Source: Mumia sp. ZJ1417
GTDB taxonomy: Bacteria > Actinomycetota > Actinomycetes > Propionibacteriales > Nocardioidaceae
Direction of reading: 5' to 3'
DNA length: 64,000 nucleotides
Assembly (NCBI RefSeq): GCF_014127285.1
Contig: NZ_CP059901.1
Coordinates: forward strand, 3,968,001-4,032,000
Shown here: piece by piece, positions 8,121 to 16,703 of the stretch
How the letters are laid out: each line of letters opens with the position of its first letter
Position numbering within the stretch: the stretch's first letter is position 1
Translations under genes and position numbers: made by a program
The notes under the pieces: generated by a model
What the model was told of the DNA's origin: nothing
Seen by the model: only the letters and a program-made list of their open reading frames with translations
Databases searched by the model: none

Positions 8121-9299
8121 CTAACCGACGACGGTCTCGCCGGTGGTGAGGGACTTCGCGACGACGGTCCGAAGGATGTCGTTCGTGCCCTCGCCGATGC
8201 TCATGAGGATCGCGTCGCGGTAGAGCCGCTCGACCTCGAACTCGGTGGAGTAGCCGTAGCCGCCATGGACCTTCATGGCGTCGATCGCAGCCTGGAGGGC
8301 GACCTCGGAGCAGAAGATCTTGGCCATCCCGGTGGCGCCGTCGGCGCGCCCGTTGCGGACGGCGTCGGCGGCCCAGTACGCCATGAGGCGGGCAGCCTGG
8401 ACCTGGGTGCCGAGCTCGCCGAGCTTGAGCTGGATCGCCTGGAACTCGGAGATCGGCTTGCCGAAGGCGTGCCGCTGCTGCGCGTAGGCGAGGGCTTCGT
8501 CGTGGGCGCGTTGGGCGATGCCGACCGAGCGCGCCGCGATGTTGACCCGGCCCCACTCCAGCGCCGACAGGACCTGCTGCATGCCGCGACCCTCGATGCC
8601 GCCGACGAGTTGGCTCACCGGCACGTGGACGTCGTCGAGCAGGATCTCGCAGGACTCCGTGCCCTTGTAGCCGAGCTTGGGGATGTCCTTGGTGACGGTG
8701 AAGCCGGGGGTGTCGGCCTCGATGAGCAGCACGCTCATGCCCTTGTGCGCCGGCGTCGCGGTCGGGTCGGTCTTGACCAGCACCGGGAGCGGGTCGGCGT
8801 AGCGGGCGTTGGTGATCCACATCTTCGCGCCGTTGACCACGTAGTACGGCTCGCTGCCGTCGTCGGGGGTGACCAGGCGGGCGGTGGTGCGGATGCCCTG
8901 CAGGTCCGTGCCGGCATCGGGCTCGGTCAGCCCGATGCCGGAGCGACGCTTCCCGGTCGCGAGGTCGGGTAGGTACTTCTCCTTCTGCGCGTCGGTGGCG
9001 TGCATCGCGATCAGCCGGCACGCCAGGGAGTGGCTGCCGAGGATGCCGGCGATGCCCATCCAGCCGCGCGCGATCTCCTCGAACACCAGCGCGAAGGAGA
9101 CGGGGTCCAGGTCGAGGCCGCCGTACTGCTCAGGGACCGTGATGCCGAACAGGCCCATGTCGGCCATCCCGGCGACGATCTCGGTCGGGTACCGGCCGGA
9201 CTGCTCCCAGTCGCGGGCCACCGGAACGATCTCGTTGTCGACGAACTGCCGCAGCAGCGCCTTGAACTCGCGCTGGTCCTCGTCGAGCTCGAACTTCAT
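8121..9299 (-). CDS. Acyl-CoA dehydrogenase
   Basis: This 392-residue FAD flavoenzyme introduces an alpha,beta double bond into an acyl-CoA. It shows the N-terminal helical domain (LDEDQREFKALLRQFVDNEI), the middle beta domain with GIGLTEPDAGTDLQGIRTTA, and the C-terminal helical domain with YGYSTEFEVERLYRDA. The catalytic base Glu is in IGEGTNDILR, the usual place for short/medium-chain enzymes. The ATG at 9299 overlaps the stop of the DUF35 gene (ATGA). It is the last gene of the operon starting at 17236 and would feed the MaoC hydratases encoded upstream. The acyl chain is unknown. Confidence 0.93.
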   Translation of the reverse strand: MKFELDEDQREFKALLRQFVDNEIVPVARDWEQSGRYPTEIVAGMADMGLFGITVPEQYGGLDLDPVSFALVFEEIARGWMGIAGILGSHSLACRLIAMHATDAQKEKYLPDLATGKRRSGIGLTEPDAGTDLQGIRTTARLVTPDDGSEPYYVVNGAKMWITNARYADPLPVLVKTDPTATPAHKGMSVLLIEADTPGFTVTKDIPKLGYKGTESCEILLDDVHVPVSQLVGGIEGRGMQQVLSALEWGRVNIAARSVGIAQRAHDEALAYAQQRHAFGKPISEFQAIQLKLGELGTQVQAARLMAYWAADAVRNGRADGATGMAKIFCSEVALQAAIDAMKVHGGYGYSTEFEVERLYRDAILMSIGEGTNDILRTVVAKSLTTGETVVG

Positions 9300-9751
9300 C
9301 GGGTCTCCTCGGTCGGGATGGTGGGGGCGCCGCCCTCGGTCACGAAGCGGGCAAGGGCACGGCCGTCGGGAAGGTCGGTCCAGGCGACGGTGACCGCGTC
9401 CCCGAGGGCCCACGACTCGGGATCGTCGTGGCCGTCGAGGCGCGTGAGCACGAGTGGCCCCTCGGCCAGCCGCACCCGCGCGAGCACGTACGGCACCGGG
9501 ACGTCCGGGCGCGGGGCGCGGTGGACGACGGTGAAGGTGTCGACGCTGCCGGCACCTGAGGTGTCGACCTGGGCGAGCGCGTCGGTGCCGCCGCACCCGG
9601 TGCACAGCGCACGCGGCGGGTGCTGATGGTGGCCGCAGGTGCCGCACCGCTGGACGGTGAGGCGGTGCTCGCGCGTGGCGTCCCAGTAGGCCGCGGTGAC
9701 CTCGTCCGCGGGCGGGACGTCATCGGGGACCCAGCTGCTCGGCGTGGTCAT
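9296..9751 (-). CDS. DUF35 / Zn-ribbon OB-fold protein
   Basis: This 151-residue protein has an N-terminal rubredoxin-like zinc ribbon with two Cys pairs (RCGTCGHHQ and CTGCGG) and a C-terminal OB-fold (DTFTVVHRAPRPDVPVPYVLARV). Proteins of this family partner with thiolase-like enzymes; in steroid side-chain degradation the DUF35 domain of ChsH2 binds the aldolase Ltp2. The gene sits directly downstream of a thiolase-like gene and overlaps it by four bases, so a heteromeric aldolase is the natural inference. It has no catalytic role by itself. Confidence 0.85.
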   Translation of the reverse strand: MTTPSSWVPDDVPPADEVTAAYWDATREHRLTVQRCGTCGHHQHPPRALCTGCGGTDALAQVDTSGAGSVDTFTVVHRAPRPDVPVPYVLARVRLAEGPLVLTRLDGHDDPESWALGDAVTVAWTDLPDGRALARFVTEGGAPTIPTEETR

Positions 9752-10893
9752 CGATCGCCTCCCAGGACGACGGTGGCGTGGGTGGACAGGATGCCGCCGG
9801 TGCCGTGCGCGACCGCGATCTCGGCGTCCGGCACCTGCCGTTCACCGCACTCGCCGCGCAACTGGCGGACGGCCTCGACGAGCAGCAGGACTCCGTACTG
9901 GCCCGGGTGGCAGTACGACAGCCCGCCACCGCTGGTGTTCAGCGGGAGCGAGCCGCCGGGACGGATCGTGCCGTCGGCGATGAAGTCGAGCACCTCGCCC
10001 GGGCCGCAGAAGCCGAGCGCCTCGACCGACAGCGCCGCGGTGATCGTGAACGAGTCGTACACCTCGAGCACGTCGACGTCGGCAGCGGTGATCCCCGCGC
10101 GGGCGAACGCGTCCGCGCCTGCTCCGGCGGCACCGGGACGAGTGAGGTCGTCGACCGCGGTGAACGACGTGTTGGTGGTGCGCTCGCCGTAGCCGAGCAC
10201 CTGCACCGGCTTCTGGCGAAGGTCGCGGGCACGCTCCAGCGAGGTCAGCACCACCGCGCCGCCGCCGTCGGTGACCAAGCAGCAGTCCGCGGCGGTCAGC
10301 GGCGAGGAGATCATCGTGGAACCGACGACGTCGTCGACGGTGAGCGAGCCCTTGCCGTAGCGGAACGCCTTCGGGTTGAGCAGTGCCCACTCGCGGGCGG
10401 CGACCGCGATCTCGGCGAGCTGCTCACGGGTCTTGCCGTAGCGGTCGAGGTACTGCCGGGCGGCCATCGCGTAGTACGACAGCGGATAGAGGATGTCGTA
10501 CGGCTCCTCGAACTGCGCCTCAGGGATCCACGGCTCGTGGACGCCGCCGAGCTTGCGCGAGCGCGCCGAGCGTTGGTTGGACGCGAACGAGATCACCACG
10601 ACCTCGCACTGCCCGGCCTCGATCGCCTGGGCTGCGCGGGCGACGAACATCTCGAAGGCCGATCCGCCGGCGAACGTCGAGTCCGTCCACGTCGGCACGA
10701 TCCCGAGGTAGTCGGCCAGCTGCGTGGCGGAGAACCGCGAGATCCCGGTGGTCGCGATCCCGTCCACGTCGAACAGGCTCAGGCCGGCGTCAGCGAGCGC
10801 GCGCGTGACCGCCTGGGTCTGGAGGCCGAGGATCGACAGGTCGGTCACCCCGAGGTCGGACTCGGCGGCACCGACGATCGCGACCCCGCTCAC
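9748..10893 (-). CDS. Thiolase-superfamily protein, likely Ltp2-like retro-aldolase
   Basis: The 381-residue protein is related to SCP2-type thiolases, but the nucleophilic Cys is missing: the segment where Cys precedes the Ser-Gly loop reads STFAGGSAFE, with Phe74 at that position. The C-terminal Cys loop reads HGTGGILS. The oxyanion His is kept (SYCHPGQYG, His329), as is the EVYDSFT motif (Tyr279). Loss of both Cys residues is the pattern of Ltp2-type aldolases, which cleave beta-hydroxyacyl-CoA to an aldehyde or ketone plus a shorter CoA ester. Adjacent DUF35 and MaoC genes support this. Both ends overlap neighbours by four bases. Confidence 0.82.
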   Translation of the reverse strand: MSGVAIVGAAESDLGVTDLSILGLQTQAVTRALADAGLSLFDVDGIATTGISRFSATQLADYLGIVPTWTDSTFAGGSAFEMFVARAAQAIEAGQCEVVVISFASNQRSARSRKLGGVHEPWIPEAQFEEPYDILYPLSYYAMAARQYLDRYGKTREQLAEIAVAAREWALLNPKAFRYGKGSLTVDDVVGSTMISSPLTAADCCLVTDGGGAVVLTSLERARDLRQKPVQVLGYGERTTNTSFTAVDDLTRPGAAGAGADAFARAGITAADVDVLEVYDSFTITAALSVEALGFCGPGEVLDFIADGTIRPGGSLPLNTSGGGLSYCHPGQYGVLLLVEAVRQLRGECGERQVPDAEIAVAHGTGGILSTHATVVLGGDR

Positions 10894-11351
10894 GGGCGCC
10901 CGGTCCCGTCGGTGCGGCCGAGCAGCACCCGAGCCGAGGCGGGCTTGACCGCATACCGGTCGTCGGCGCCGCCGACCCCGAGGATGGTGACCGTCATCGT
11001 CACGTCGACCGTCGGTGCGGTCGGGTCTGCGTCGTCGACCGCGACGACCTCGCCCTCACAACGGATCGTCTCGCCGGCGAACATCAGGTTGCGGAACGAG
11101 AAGTCGAGCGTCTGGACGAAGCAGTCCGGTCCGAGCCCGTCCTGCAGCATCTCGACCAGGTACGCACCGAAGACCTGACCGTCGACGATCGGACCCGGCA
11201 GGCCCTTGGCCGCCGCGTACTCGGGGTCGTAGTGAAGGCGGTGCCAGTCCCAGGTGGCGCCGGCGTACGCGACCATGTCGGTCAGCGTGATCGTGCGCTC
11301 CAGCGGGGCGATCGCGTCGCCCACCGCCGGCCGATCCGGACTCGCGCTCAC
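10890..11351 (-). CDS. MaoC-like hydratase (C-terminal half type)
   Basis: This 153-residue hot-dog protein contains the hydratase-2 type signature DWHRLHYDPEYAAAKGLPGPI, with Asp and His at the usual catalytic places. It probably forms a heteromer with the FAS1-like half encoded just upstream (11348-11848), as in ChsH1-ChsH2 pairs, and adds water to an enoyl-CoA. The ATG at 11351 overlaps the upstream stop by four bases, and its own stop overlaps the aldolase start. The order hydratase, hydratase, aldolase, DUF35 matches steroid side-chain gene order. Confidence 0.85.
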   Translation of the reverse strand: MSASPDRPAVGDAIAPLERTITLTDMVAYAGATWDWHRLHYDPEYAAAKGLPGPIVDGQVFGAYLVEMLQDGLGPDCFVQTLDFSFRNLMFAGETIRCEGEVVAVDDADPTAPTVDVTMTVTILGVGGADDRYAVKPASARVLLGRTDGTGRP

Positions 11352-11848
11352 GCTGCGCCTCCCAACGAGATGAAGATGAGCGTCTCCTCGTTCTCGGCCA
11401 GGAACTCGCCGTCCTGGTTCGTGTACGTCACACGCGAGCCGACGACCAGCATGTCAGCGCCCGCGCGGTTGGTCTTCTCGGTCGCGTCGGTGATCTCCCA
11501 CGTGGCGGTGACGACGTCGTCGGGACGGATCCGGCGCCCGAACACATACCGGTTGCCACCGCGCACCTGCCGCGTCCCCGGGAGCTCCAACCCCCACGTG
11601 TGCCCGGCGTAGCCCTCGGCGTCGGCGGGCAGCGCGGCGTACTGGTTGGTCTCGCACACCAGGGTCGGCGGGAGGGTCACTCCCGCCAATCCGTGGCTTC
11701 GCGCGAACTCGGGATCGGAGTACAAAGGGTTGTCGTCTCCGATCGCGAGCCCGAAGTAGCGGCCGGCCGCAGCCCCGAAGGCCTCAGGCGCCGTGTAGAC
11801 GCGCCGGGTCCCGACCAGCGCGCGGATCTCGTCGGTGAGCAGACCCAC
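11348..11848 (-). CDS. FAS1-like dehydratase / MaoC N-terminal domain protein
   Basis: This 166-residue hot-dog protein shows the N-terminal MaoC-type features FGLAIGDDNPLYSDPEFARS and a long central helix. It lacks the full catalytic loop of the partner at 10890-11351, as expected for the substrate-binding half. I chose the GTG at 11848 because GAGGAGG lies just upstream and overlaps the stop codon of the RidA gene at 11850-11852. The protein begins with GLLTDEIRALVGTRRV. It likely pairs with the next gene to form an enoyl-CoA hydratase. Confidence 0.82.
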   Translation of the reverse strand: MGLLTDEIRALVGTRRVYTAPEAFGAAAGRYFGLAIGDDNPLYSDPEFARSHGLAGVTLPPTLVCETNQYAALPADAEGYAGHTWGLELPGTRQVRGGNRYVFGRRIRPDDVVTATWEITDATEKTNRAGADMLVVGSRVTYTNQDGEFLAENEETLIFISLGGAA

Positions 11849-11849
11849 G

Positions 11850-13073
11850 TCAGGCCTCCTCGCCGTCGTGCGCCTCGGGGTAGAGCGCGGTCGGGAACAC
11901 CTCGAGCAGGAACTCCGGACGCAGCAGCCCCTGGCAGATCGCCCCGGTCGAGGACGGCCACGGCGGGGAGAGGAGCCGCTCGCGCACACCCGCGACCGCA
12001 CGGTAGTCGCCCAACGCGGACTCGACGCAGTACTCCGTCGTCTCCAGCAGGTCGGTCGGTCCGAGCCCGGCGTGGGCGAGGAGCTCGAGGATGGCCCCGT
12101 ACGTGACCTCCGCCTGCGCGCCGATGTCGCCCGGGTGGAGCGCCTCCTGCGTCTTCATGTCCAGCGCGGCGAACCCCGACATGAACAGCGTGCGTCCCGC
12201 CCGCACGCCCGGCGCGTAGGTGAGGGTGTCGTAGCGGTCCCAGCCCGGGTTCACCAGCTCCAGCGGGTGGCGCGACGCCGTGACGTCGATCGCCACCAGC
12301 TGGCCGTCCTGGTGCAGCCGGCTCATCAGGATGCCGCCGGCGCCGGGGTAGACGCCCGCGCCTCCCAGCAGCTCCTTGCGGACCCGGTGCGTCGACCGGT
12401 AGACGTCACGCGTCTCCGGCGTCGAATAGTCGAAGGTCGTGACGGCGTTGTCGAGCGAGAGCCCGACCCCGCGGAGCAGGCCGTCCGCCTTCTCCAGGCA
12501 GTAGCGGTACTGAGCGGCGAAGTCGCCAGGTGCAACGAGGTCGCCGTGCTCGTCGACCGGCACCACGGTCGGCAGGTAGACGGTGCCGTCGTGGCCCTCG
12601 GTGATGCTCGACGCCTGCCAGGTGCCGGCCTCACGCGCCTCGCTCGCGACCCGCAGCTGCTCGCCGCCGCCCTTGACCGCGTGCAGCTCGACCTCGAGCC
12701 ACGCCGCGCGTCGGACCAACCGCTCCACCACGACCGTCCGCACGGTCGCGTGCTCGCCCAGCAGCTCGCGCCGCACCCCGGCCGCCGTCTCGTACTCGGG
12801 CAGACCGGCGATCGTCACGTTCTCGCTCACCCGCGTGACGTCGGCCGGACCGAAGCCGGCCGCGTCGAGGATCGCGAGGCACTTCTCGTACGCGATCCGC
12901 GCCTGCTGCTCCATCGTGCCCTGGACGGTCATCTTGCCGACGGCGGGATCGTGCCGGGCCGAGGTGTGACCCGAGGTCCACGCGGCATCCCCTTCGCTGA
13001 GTCCCAGACAGAAGGTGAAGCCCTCGTACGGGAACCAGGGGAAGTGCTCGGGTCGGATAGCGGACAGGGTCAT
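11850..13073 (-). CDS. Triple RidA (YjgF/YER057c/UK114) domain protein
   Basis: At 407 residues this is about three times a normal RidA. Domain 1 spans about 30-140 (WTSGHTSARHDPAVGKMTVQ to WLEVELHAV). Domain 2 spans about 150-275 (YLPTVVPVDEHGDLVAPGDF to LVAIDVTAS). Domain 3 spans about 285-400 (LFMSGFAALDMKTQEALHPG to EFLLEVFPTAL). RidA proteins hydrolyse reactive enamines/imines, and some family members are hydrolases or lyases in N-heterocycle and aromatic amine catabolism. Domain 3 keeps the Arg-Pro-x-Phe-x-x-Glu end; domain 2 is the most divergent. The ATG at 13073 overlaps the MmgE/PrpD stop by four bases. Confidence 0.82.
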   Translation of the reverse strand: MTLSAIRPEHFPWFPYEGFTFCLGLSEGDAAWTSGHTSARHDPAVGKMTVQGTMEQQARIAYEKCLAILDAAGFGPADVTRVSENVTIAGLPEYETAAGVRRELLGEHATVRTVVVERLVRRAAWLEVELHAVKGGGEQLRVASEAREAGTWQASSITEGHDGTVYLPTVVPVDEHGDLVAPGDFAAQYRYCLEKADGLLRGVGLSLDNAVTTFDYSTPETRDVYRSTHRVRKELLGGAGVYPGAGGILMSRLHQDGQLVAIDVTASRHPLELVNPGWDRYDTLTYAPGVRAGRTLFMSGFAALDMKTQEALHPGDIGAQAEVTYGAILELLAHAGLGPTDLLETTEYCVESALGDYRAVAGVRERLLSPPWPSSTGAICQGLLRPEFLLEVFPTALYPEAHDGEEA

Positions 13074-14452
13074 GGGGCGCCCTCCTCGGACGATGCGGGT
13101 ACGGCGGCCGTCTCGGCCGCCAGGGAAAGCAGTGTGGAGAAGTCAGGCGCCTGCGGCAGCGCTTGCACGGCAGCAGCGAGGCGCTCGGCGCCCGGGCCGA
13201 CGTTGCCCTCGAGCTTGGCGAACAACGCCTCGTCACTGAGCGGGGCGGAGCCGCCCCCGGGGCTGCGGTCGACGTGACCGGCGACCGTACGGCCGTCGGC
13301 GAGGGTGAGGACGACGTCGCCGGCGGCGTCCGCCGCGACCCCGTCGCCCGGTGTGAGGTCCCAGGTGACGCGCGCCGCGAGTCCGGTGATGTCGGCACGG
13401 TCCAGGTTGTCGGGGTCGTACGTGTCGGTGCCGACGCGGCCATCGAGGAGCATCACGGCCACGCTCCACGGCAGGCTGAACTTCGCCGCGTACGGGCTTG
13501 CCGGGCGGGTGAGGTCTCGGTCGGGAGCGCACACGACCGAGGCCGAGTCGGGGTGGACGCCCGCCCGTACGGCGACGATCTCGTCCACGCTCGCCCCTGC
13601 CCGCGCGAGCGCGTCCTGCGCGGCCGCCATCGTGGCGTGCGCGAGCTGGCAGGTCGGCCAGGGCTTGATCCCGATCTGGGTCGTCTCCCACCGCTCCCCC
13701 AGCGCGTCGACGATCGACGACGGTGTCGCGACGCCTTCGCTCAGGGCGTCGAAGACGCCGTCCGGGCCGTCGAAGACGGTCTCGGGGCCGGTCGCGCCGG
13801 CGGCTGCCAGCCGTGCCGCGAGGATGCCGGCCTGCGAGGCGAGGCCGGGGTGGAGCTGCTTGGTGCTGGCCCCCGTCGCGAGGAAGGCCAGCAGCCCTCC
13901 CGCCTGACTGCCGGCGATGCCCAGCGCGTGGCACGTGGTCGTCGCGTCCAGGCCCATGAGCCGGGAGGCCACCGCCGCGGAGGAGAACACGCCGGCGACC
14001 ATCGTCGCGTGCAGCCCGCGCCGGTGGAACCCGTGCGGGGCCGCCGCGGCGACGCGGCAGGCGACCTCGTAGCCGACGATCGCGGCGTCGAGCACCGCGC
14101 GACCGGTGGCGCCGCGCTCCTCGCCGACGGCGAGCGCCGCCGGGAGGACGACGGCCGTGGCGTGCACGAGCCCGCCTGCGTGGGTGTCGTCGAAGTCGAG
14201 GGCGTGGACGAGCGTCCCGTCCGCGAGCGCCGCCGCAGGAGCGGACACCCGCGTCGACGTCCCGAGGATGGTCGCCTCAGGTGGCCCGCCCAGCCCACCT
14301 GCCACCTCGACGGCAGGACGCGCCGCGCCGGTGCGCGCGGCCGCGATCGCGTTGCCGAGACCGTCGAGGAGGTGGCGCAGCGCCGCCGCGTCGACCTCGG
14401 CGGGCGCGTCGAGCGGCGCGACCACCCAGCGGGCCAGCTCGGGGGCGATCAT
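13070..14452 (-). CDS. MmgE/PrpD family protein (copy 1)
   Basis: The 460-residue protein belongs to the 2-methylcitrate dehydratase / cis-aconitate decarboxylase superfamily. Recognisable blocks are HALDFDDTHAGGLVHATAVVLPAALA (position about 80-105), GFHRRGLHATMVAGVFSSAA, GLASQAGILAARLAAAG and KPWPTCQLAHATMAAA. These enzymes lack cofactors and act on tricarboxylates, but most members in catabolic clusters are uncharacterised. The ATG at 14452 shares one base with the CoA-transferase stop. A second copy lies at 34688-36163, also next to a class III CoA-transferase. Confidence 0.85.
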   Translation of the reverse strand: MIAPELARWVVAPLDAPAEVDAAALRHLLDGLGNAIAAARTGAARPAVEVAGGLGGPPEATILGTSTRVSAPAAALADGTLVHALDFDDTHAGGLVHATAVVLPAALAVGEERGATGRAVLDAAIVGYEVACRVAAAAPHGFHRRGLHATMVAGVFSSAAVASRLMGLDATTTCHALGIAGSQAGGLLAFLATGASTKQLHPGLASQAGILAARLAAAGATGPETVFDGPDGVFDALSEGVATPSSIVDALGERWETTQIGIKPWPTCQLAHATMAAAQDALARAGASVDEIVAVRAGVHPDSASVVCAPDRDLTRPASPYAAKFSLPWSVAVMLLDGRVGTDTYDPDNLDRADITGLAARVTWDLTPGDGVAADAAGDVVLTLADGRTVAGHVDRSPGGGSAPLSDEALFAKLEGNVGPGAERLAAAVQALPQAPDFSTLLSLAAETAAVPASSEEGAP

Positions 14453-15663
14453 CAGTCGGTCCCGGGGGCGCCGAACGCGCCCGCGGCGGCCAGCTCGGCG
14501 ACCTTGTCGGCCGACAGACCGAGCAGGCCGCCGACCACGTCGTCGAAGTGCTCGTTGCGCTGCGGCGCCCGGACGTAGTCGGGGATCTCCGAGCCCACGC
14601 GCACGGGCGACGACAGCTGGGTCACGGTGCCGTAGCGCGGGTGCTCGGTCTCGACCAGCAGGTTGCGCGCCACGGTGTGCGGCTCCTTCAGTGCCGCCGC
14701 CACGTCGTTGATCGGCCCGCACGGGATGGACGCCGCGTAGCACTCTCCGAGCCACTCGTCGATCGTGCGGGTCTTGAAGATCTCCTCGAGCGCCCCGACC
14801 ACCTCGTCCTTGTGCTGCTGGCGCAGCGCGAACGTCGCGTACGGCGACCCCTCCTCGGCCCACTCGGGGTGGCCGACGACGACCGCGAGACGGGCCCAGA
14901 ACTTCTCCTTGGCGCAGCCCACGACGAACCAGCCGTCGGAGGCCTCGAACGCCTGGAACGGCACCAGCGACGGGTGCGCCGAGTGGCGCGTCCGCACCGG
15001 CTCGAAGCCCGCGTTGAGGTGCCACGTGGCCGGATAGGTGAGCATCGACATCGCCGTGTCGTACAGGCTGACGTCGCAGTCCATGCCGACACCGTCACGG
15101 CGAGCCGCGTGCAGACCGACCATCATCGACAGCGCGGCGACGTAGCCACCGGAGAAGTCGACGAGCGACAGGCCTGACTTCGTCGGTGGGCCGTCGGGCT
15201 CACCGGTCAGGTCCATCCAGCCGGCCAGACCCTGCAGCACGTAGTCGTAGCCGGGCTCCTTCTGGCGGGGACCGGTCATGCCGAATCCGGTCAGCGAGCA
15301 GCAGACGATCGCCGGGTTGAGGTGCTTGAGCTGGTCGTACGTGATGCCGATCTTTTCCGGCACGTCGCCGCGCAGGTTGGAGTAGACGACGTCGGCGACC
15401 TTCACCAGCTCCTCGAAGACCTCCCGCCCGGCGGGCGTGGAGATGTCGAGCGACAGCGAGCGCTTGTTGCGGTTGAAGGTCTCGAAGAAGAGCGAGTCCT
15501 CCTCCTCGGCGTACGGCGGGACGTAGCGGCCGACGTCGCCGCCGACCCGCGGGTCCTCGATCTTGATGACCTCGGCGCCGAGGTCGGCGAGGTGGACGCT
15601 GCCGAAGGGGCCGGCGCCGTACTGCTCGAGCGAGATGATCCTGACGTCCTGCAGCGGCTTCAC
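14452..15663 (-). CDS. Class III CoA-transferase (CaiB/BaiF family, copy 1)
   Basis: The 403-residue enzyme would move CoA from one acid to another. The N-terminal Rossmann-like block VRIISLEQYGAGPFGSVHLA and the motif NRNKRSLSLD are typical. Asp169 in GLSLVDFSGG corresponds in position to the catalytic Asp of formyl-CoA transferase, which forms the anhydride intermediate. The ATG at 15663 overlaps the LLM gene stop. It shares its operon with hydratases and an aldolase, so it probably activates the substrate or recycles CoA from a product. The acids are unknown. Confidence 0.92.
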   Translation of the reverse strand: MKPLQDVRIISLEQYGAGPFGSVHLADLGAEVIKIEDPRVGGDVGRYVPPYAEEEDSLFFETFNRNKRSLSLDISTPAGREVFEELVKVADVVYSNLRGDVPEKIGITYDQLKHLNPAIVCCSLTGFGMTGPRQKEPGYDYVLQGLAGWMDLTGEPDGPPTKSGLSLVDFSGGYVAALSMMVGLHAARRDGVGMDCDVSLYDTAMSMLTYPATWHLNAGFEPVRTRHSAHPSLVPFQAFEASDGWFVVGCAKEKFWARLAVVVGHPEWAEEGSPYATFALRQQHKDEVVGALEEIFKTRTIDEWLGECYAASIPCGPINDVAAALKEPHTVARNLLVETEHPRYGTVTQLSSPVRVGSEIPDYVRAPQRNEHFDDVVGGLLGLSADKVAELAAAGAFGAPGTD

Positions 15664-16703
15664 GAACGACCTCCGGTGATGTGCGCGATGAGTTCGATGA
15701 TCCGGTCCTGGGCCGCACGGGTCTCCGCCGCCGCGATGCCGTGGGTCGGCGGGCTGAGCTTGACCGCGTCGGCGAGCCCGTCGTACGCGTGGATCCGCTC
15801 GGCGACCCGCTCGACGTCACCGGTGAGGGTCAGCGCGTCGACCATCTGGTCATCGACCGCGTCGGCCAGGTAGTCGGCGCCCTTGCCGGAGCGGAAGGCG
15901 TCGATCACCTGCTGCTGCTCGTCGGCGAGCCCATGGAAGGCGAAGAAGTCGGCGTACGTCCGCACGCTCGCGTAGAACCCGACGAGTCCCGCCACCCGCC
16001 GCGTCGCGACCTGGTGGTCGGGGTCGACCGAGCAGCAGGCCGACACGACGAGCTCGATGTCCTTGCGCGTGCGTCCCTCGACCGCGTCGATCCCGGCCTC
16101 GATCTCGGGCAGGATGCGCTCGGCGAGGTAGGACGGGGAGCACAGCTCGTGGCTGATCCACCCGTCGCCGATCCGGCCGGCCAGGCGGGTCATCGCCGGA
16201 CCCATGGCCGCGAGATAGATGGGGATGTCCGGGCGCACGATCGGGTACGGGCGCTCGTAGCCGCGGATCCGCATCGGCTCCCACTCGCCCTCGAGGTCGA
16301 TCGGCTCCCCGGTCGTCGCGGTCGCCCAGAAGTGGCGGATGTTGCGGACGGTCTCGCGGAGGTGACCCACCGGCTTGCCCCAGCGGGCGTGGTGCCAGTC
16401 CTCGTTGAGCCGCTGCACGCCCGTGCCGAGCCCGAGGACGAACCGTCCTCCCGACAGCTCGTCGAGGTCGAGCGCCTCGAGCGCGGTGACCATCGGGCTG
16501 CGGGTGAACGCCAGCGCGATCGCCGTGCCGATCTGGGCCGTCTCGGTCGCTGCGGCGATCGCGGCCGCGCTCACGGTCGCCGAGCGGTGCAGCTCGGGGA
16601 CCCACAGTGCCTCTGCCCCAGCCTGCTCGGCCCGCCGCGCAGCATCGGCCAGCTCGTCGAGGGTCTCGCCCCACGGGGCGTACGTGATCCGCATCCGACT
16701 CAC
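15660..16703 (-). CDS. LLM-class (luciferase-like) flavin-dependent oxidoreductase
   Basis: This 347-residue TIM-barrel enzyme belongs to the bacterial luciferase-like group, which uses FMN or coenzyme F420. Features are WVPELHRSATVSAAAIAAAT, then IGTAIALAFTRSPMVTALEA, GGRFVLGLGTGVQRLNEDWH and YLAAMGPAMTRLAGRIGDGW. The closest resemblance is to F420-dependent actinobacterial members. It may hydroxylate or reduce an intermediate. The start ATG at 16703 overlaps the MaoC stop (ATGA). F420 use is inferred only from the family and the likely host. Confidence 0.88.
   Translation of the reverse strand: MSRMRITYAPWGETLDELADAARRAEQAGAEALWVPELHRSATVSAAAIAAATETAQIGTAIALAFTRSPMVTALEALDLDELSGGRFVLGLGTGVQRLNEDWHHARWGKPVGHLRETVRNIRHFWATATTGEPIDLEGEWEPMRIRGYERPYPIVRPDIPIYLAAMGPAMTRLAGRIGDGWISHELCSPSYLAERILPEIEAGIDAVEGRTRKDIELVVSACCSVDPDHQVATRRVAGLVGFYASVRTYADFFAFHGLADEQQQVIDAFRSGKGADYLADAVDDQMVDALTLTGDVERVAERIHAYDGLADAVKLSPPTHGIAAAETRAAQDRIIELIAHITGGRS

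Noticed and set aside
9000-9626. 208-codon plus-strand frame over the acyl-CoA dehydrogenase and DUF35 genes
   Set aside because: It is an antisense shadow with no domain; both minus-strand genes have complete motifs.
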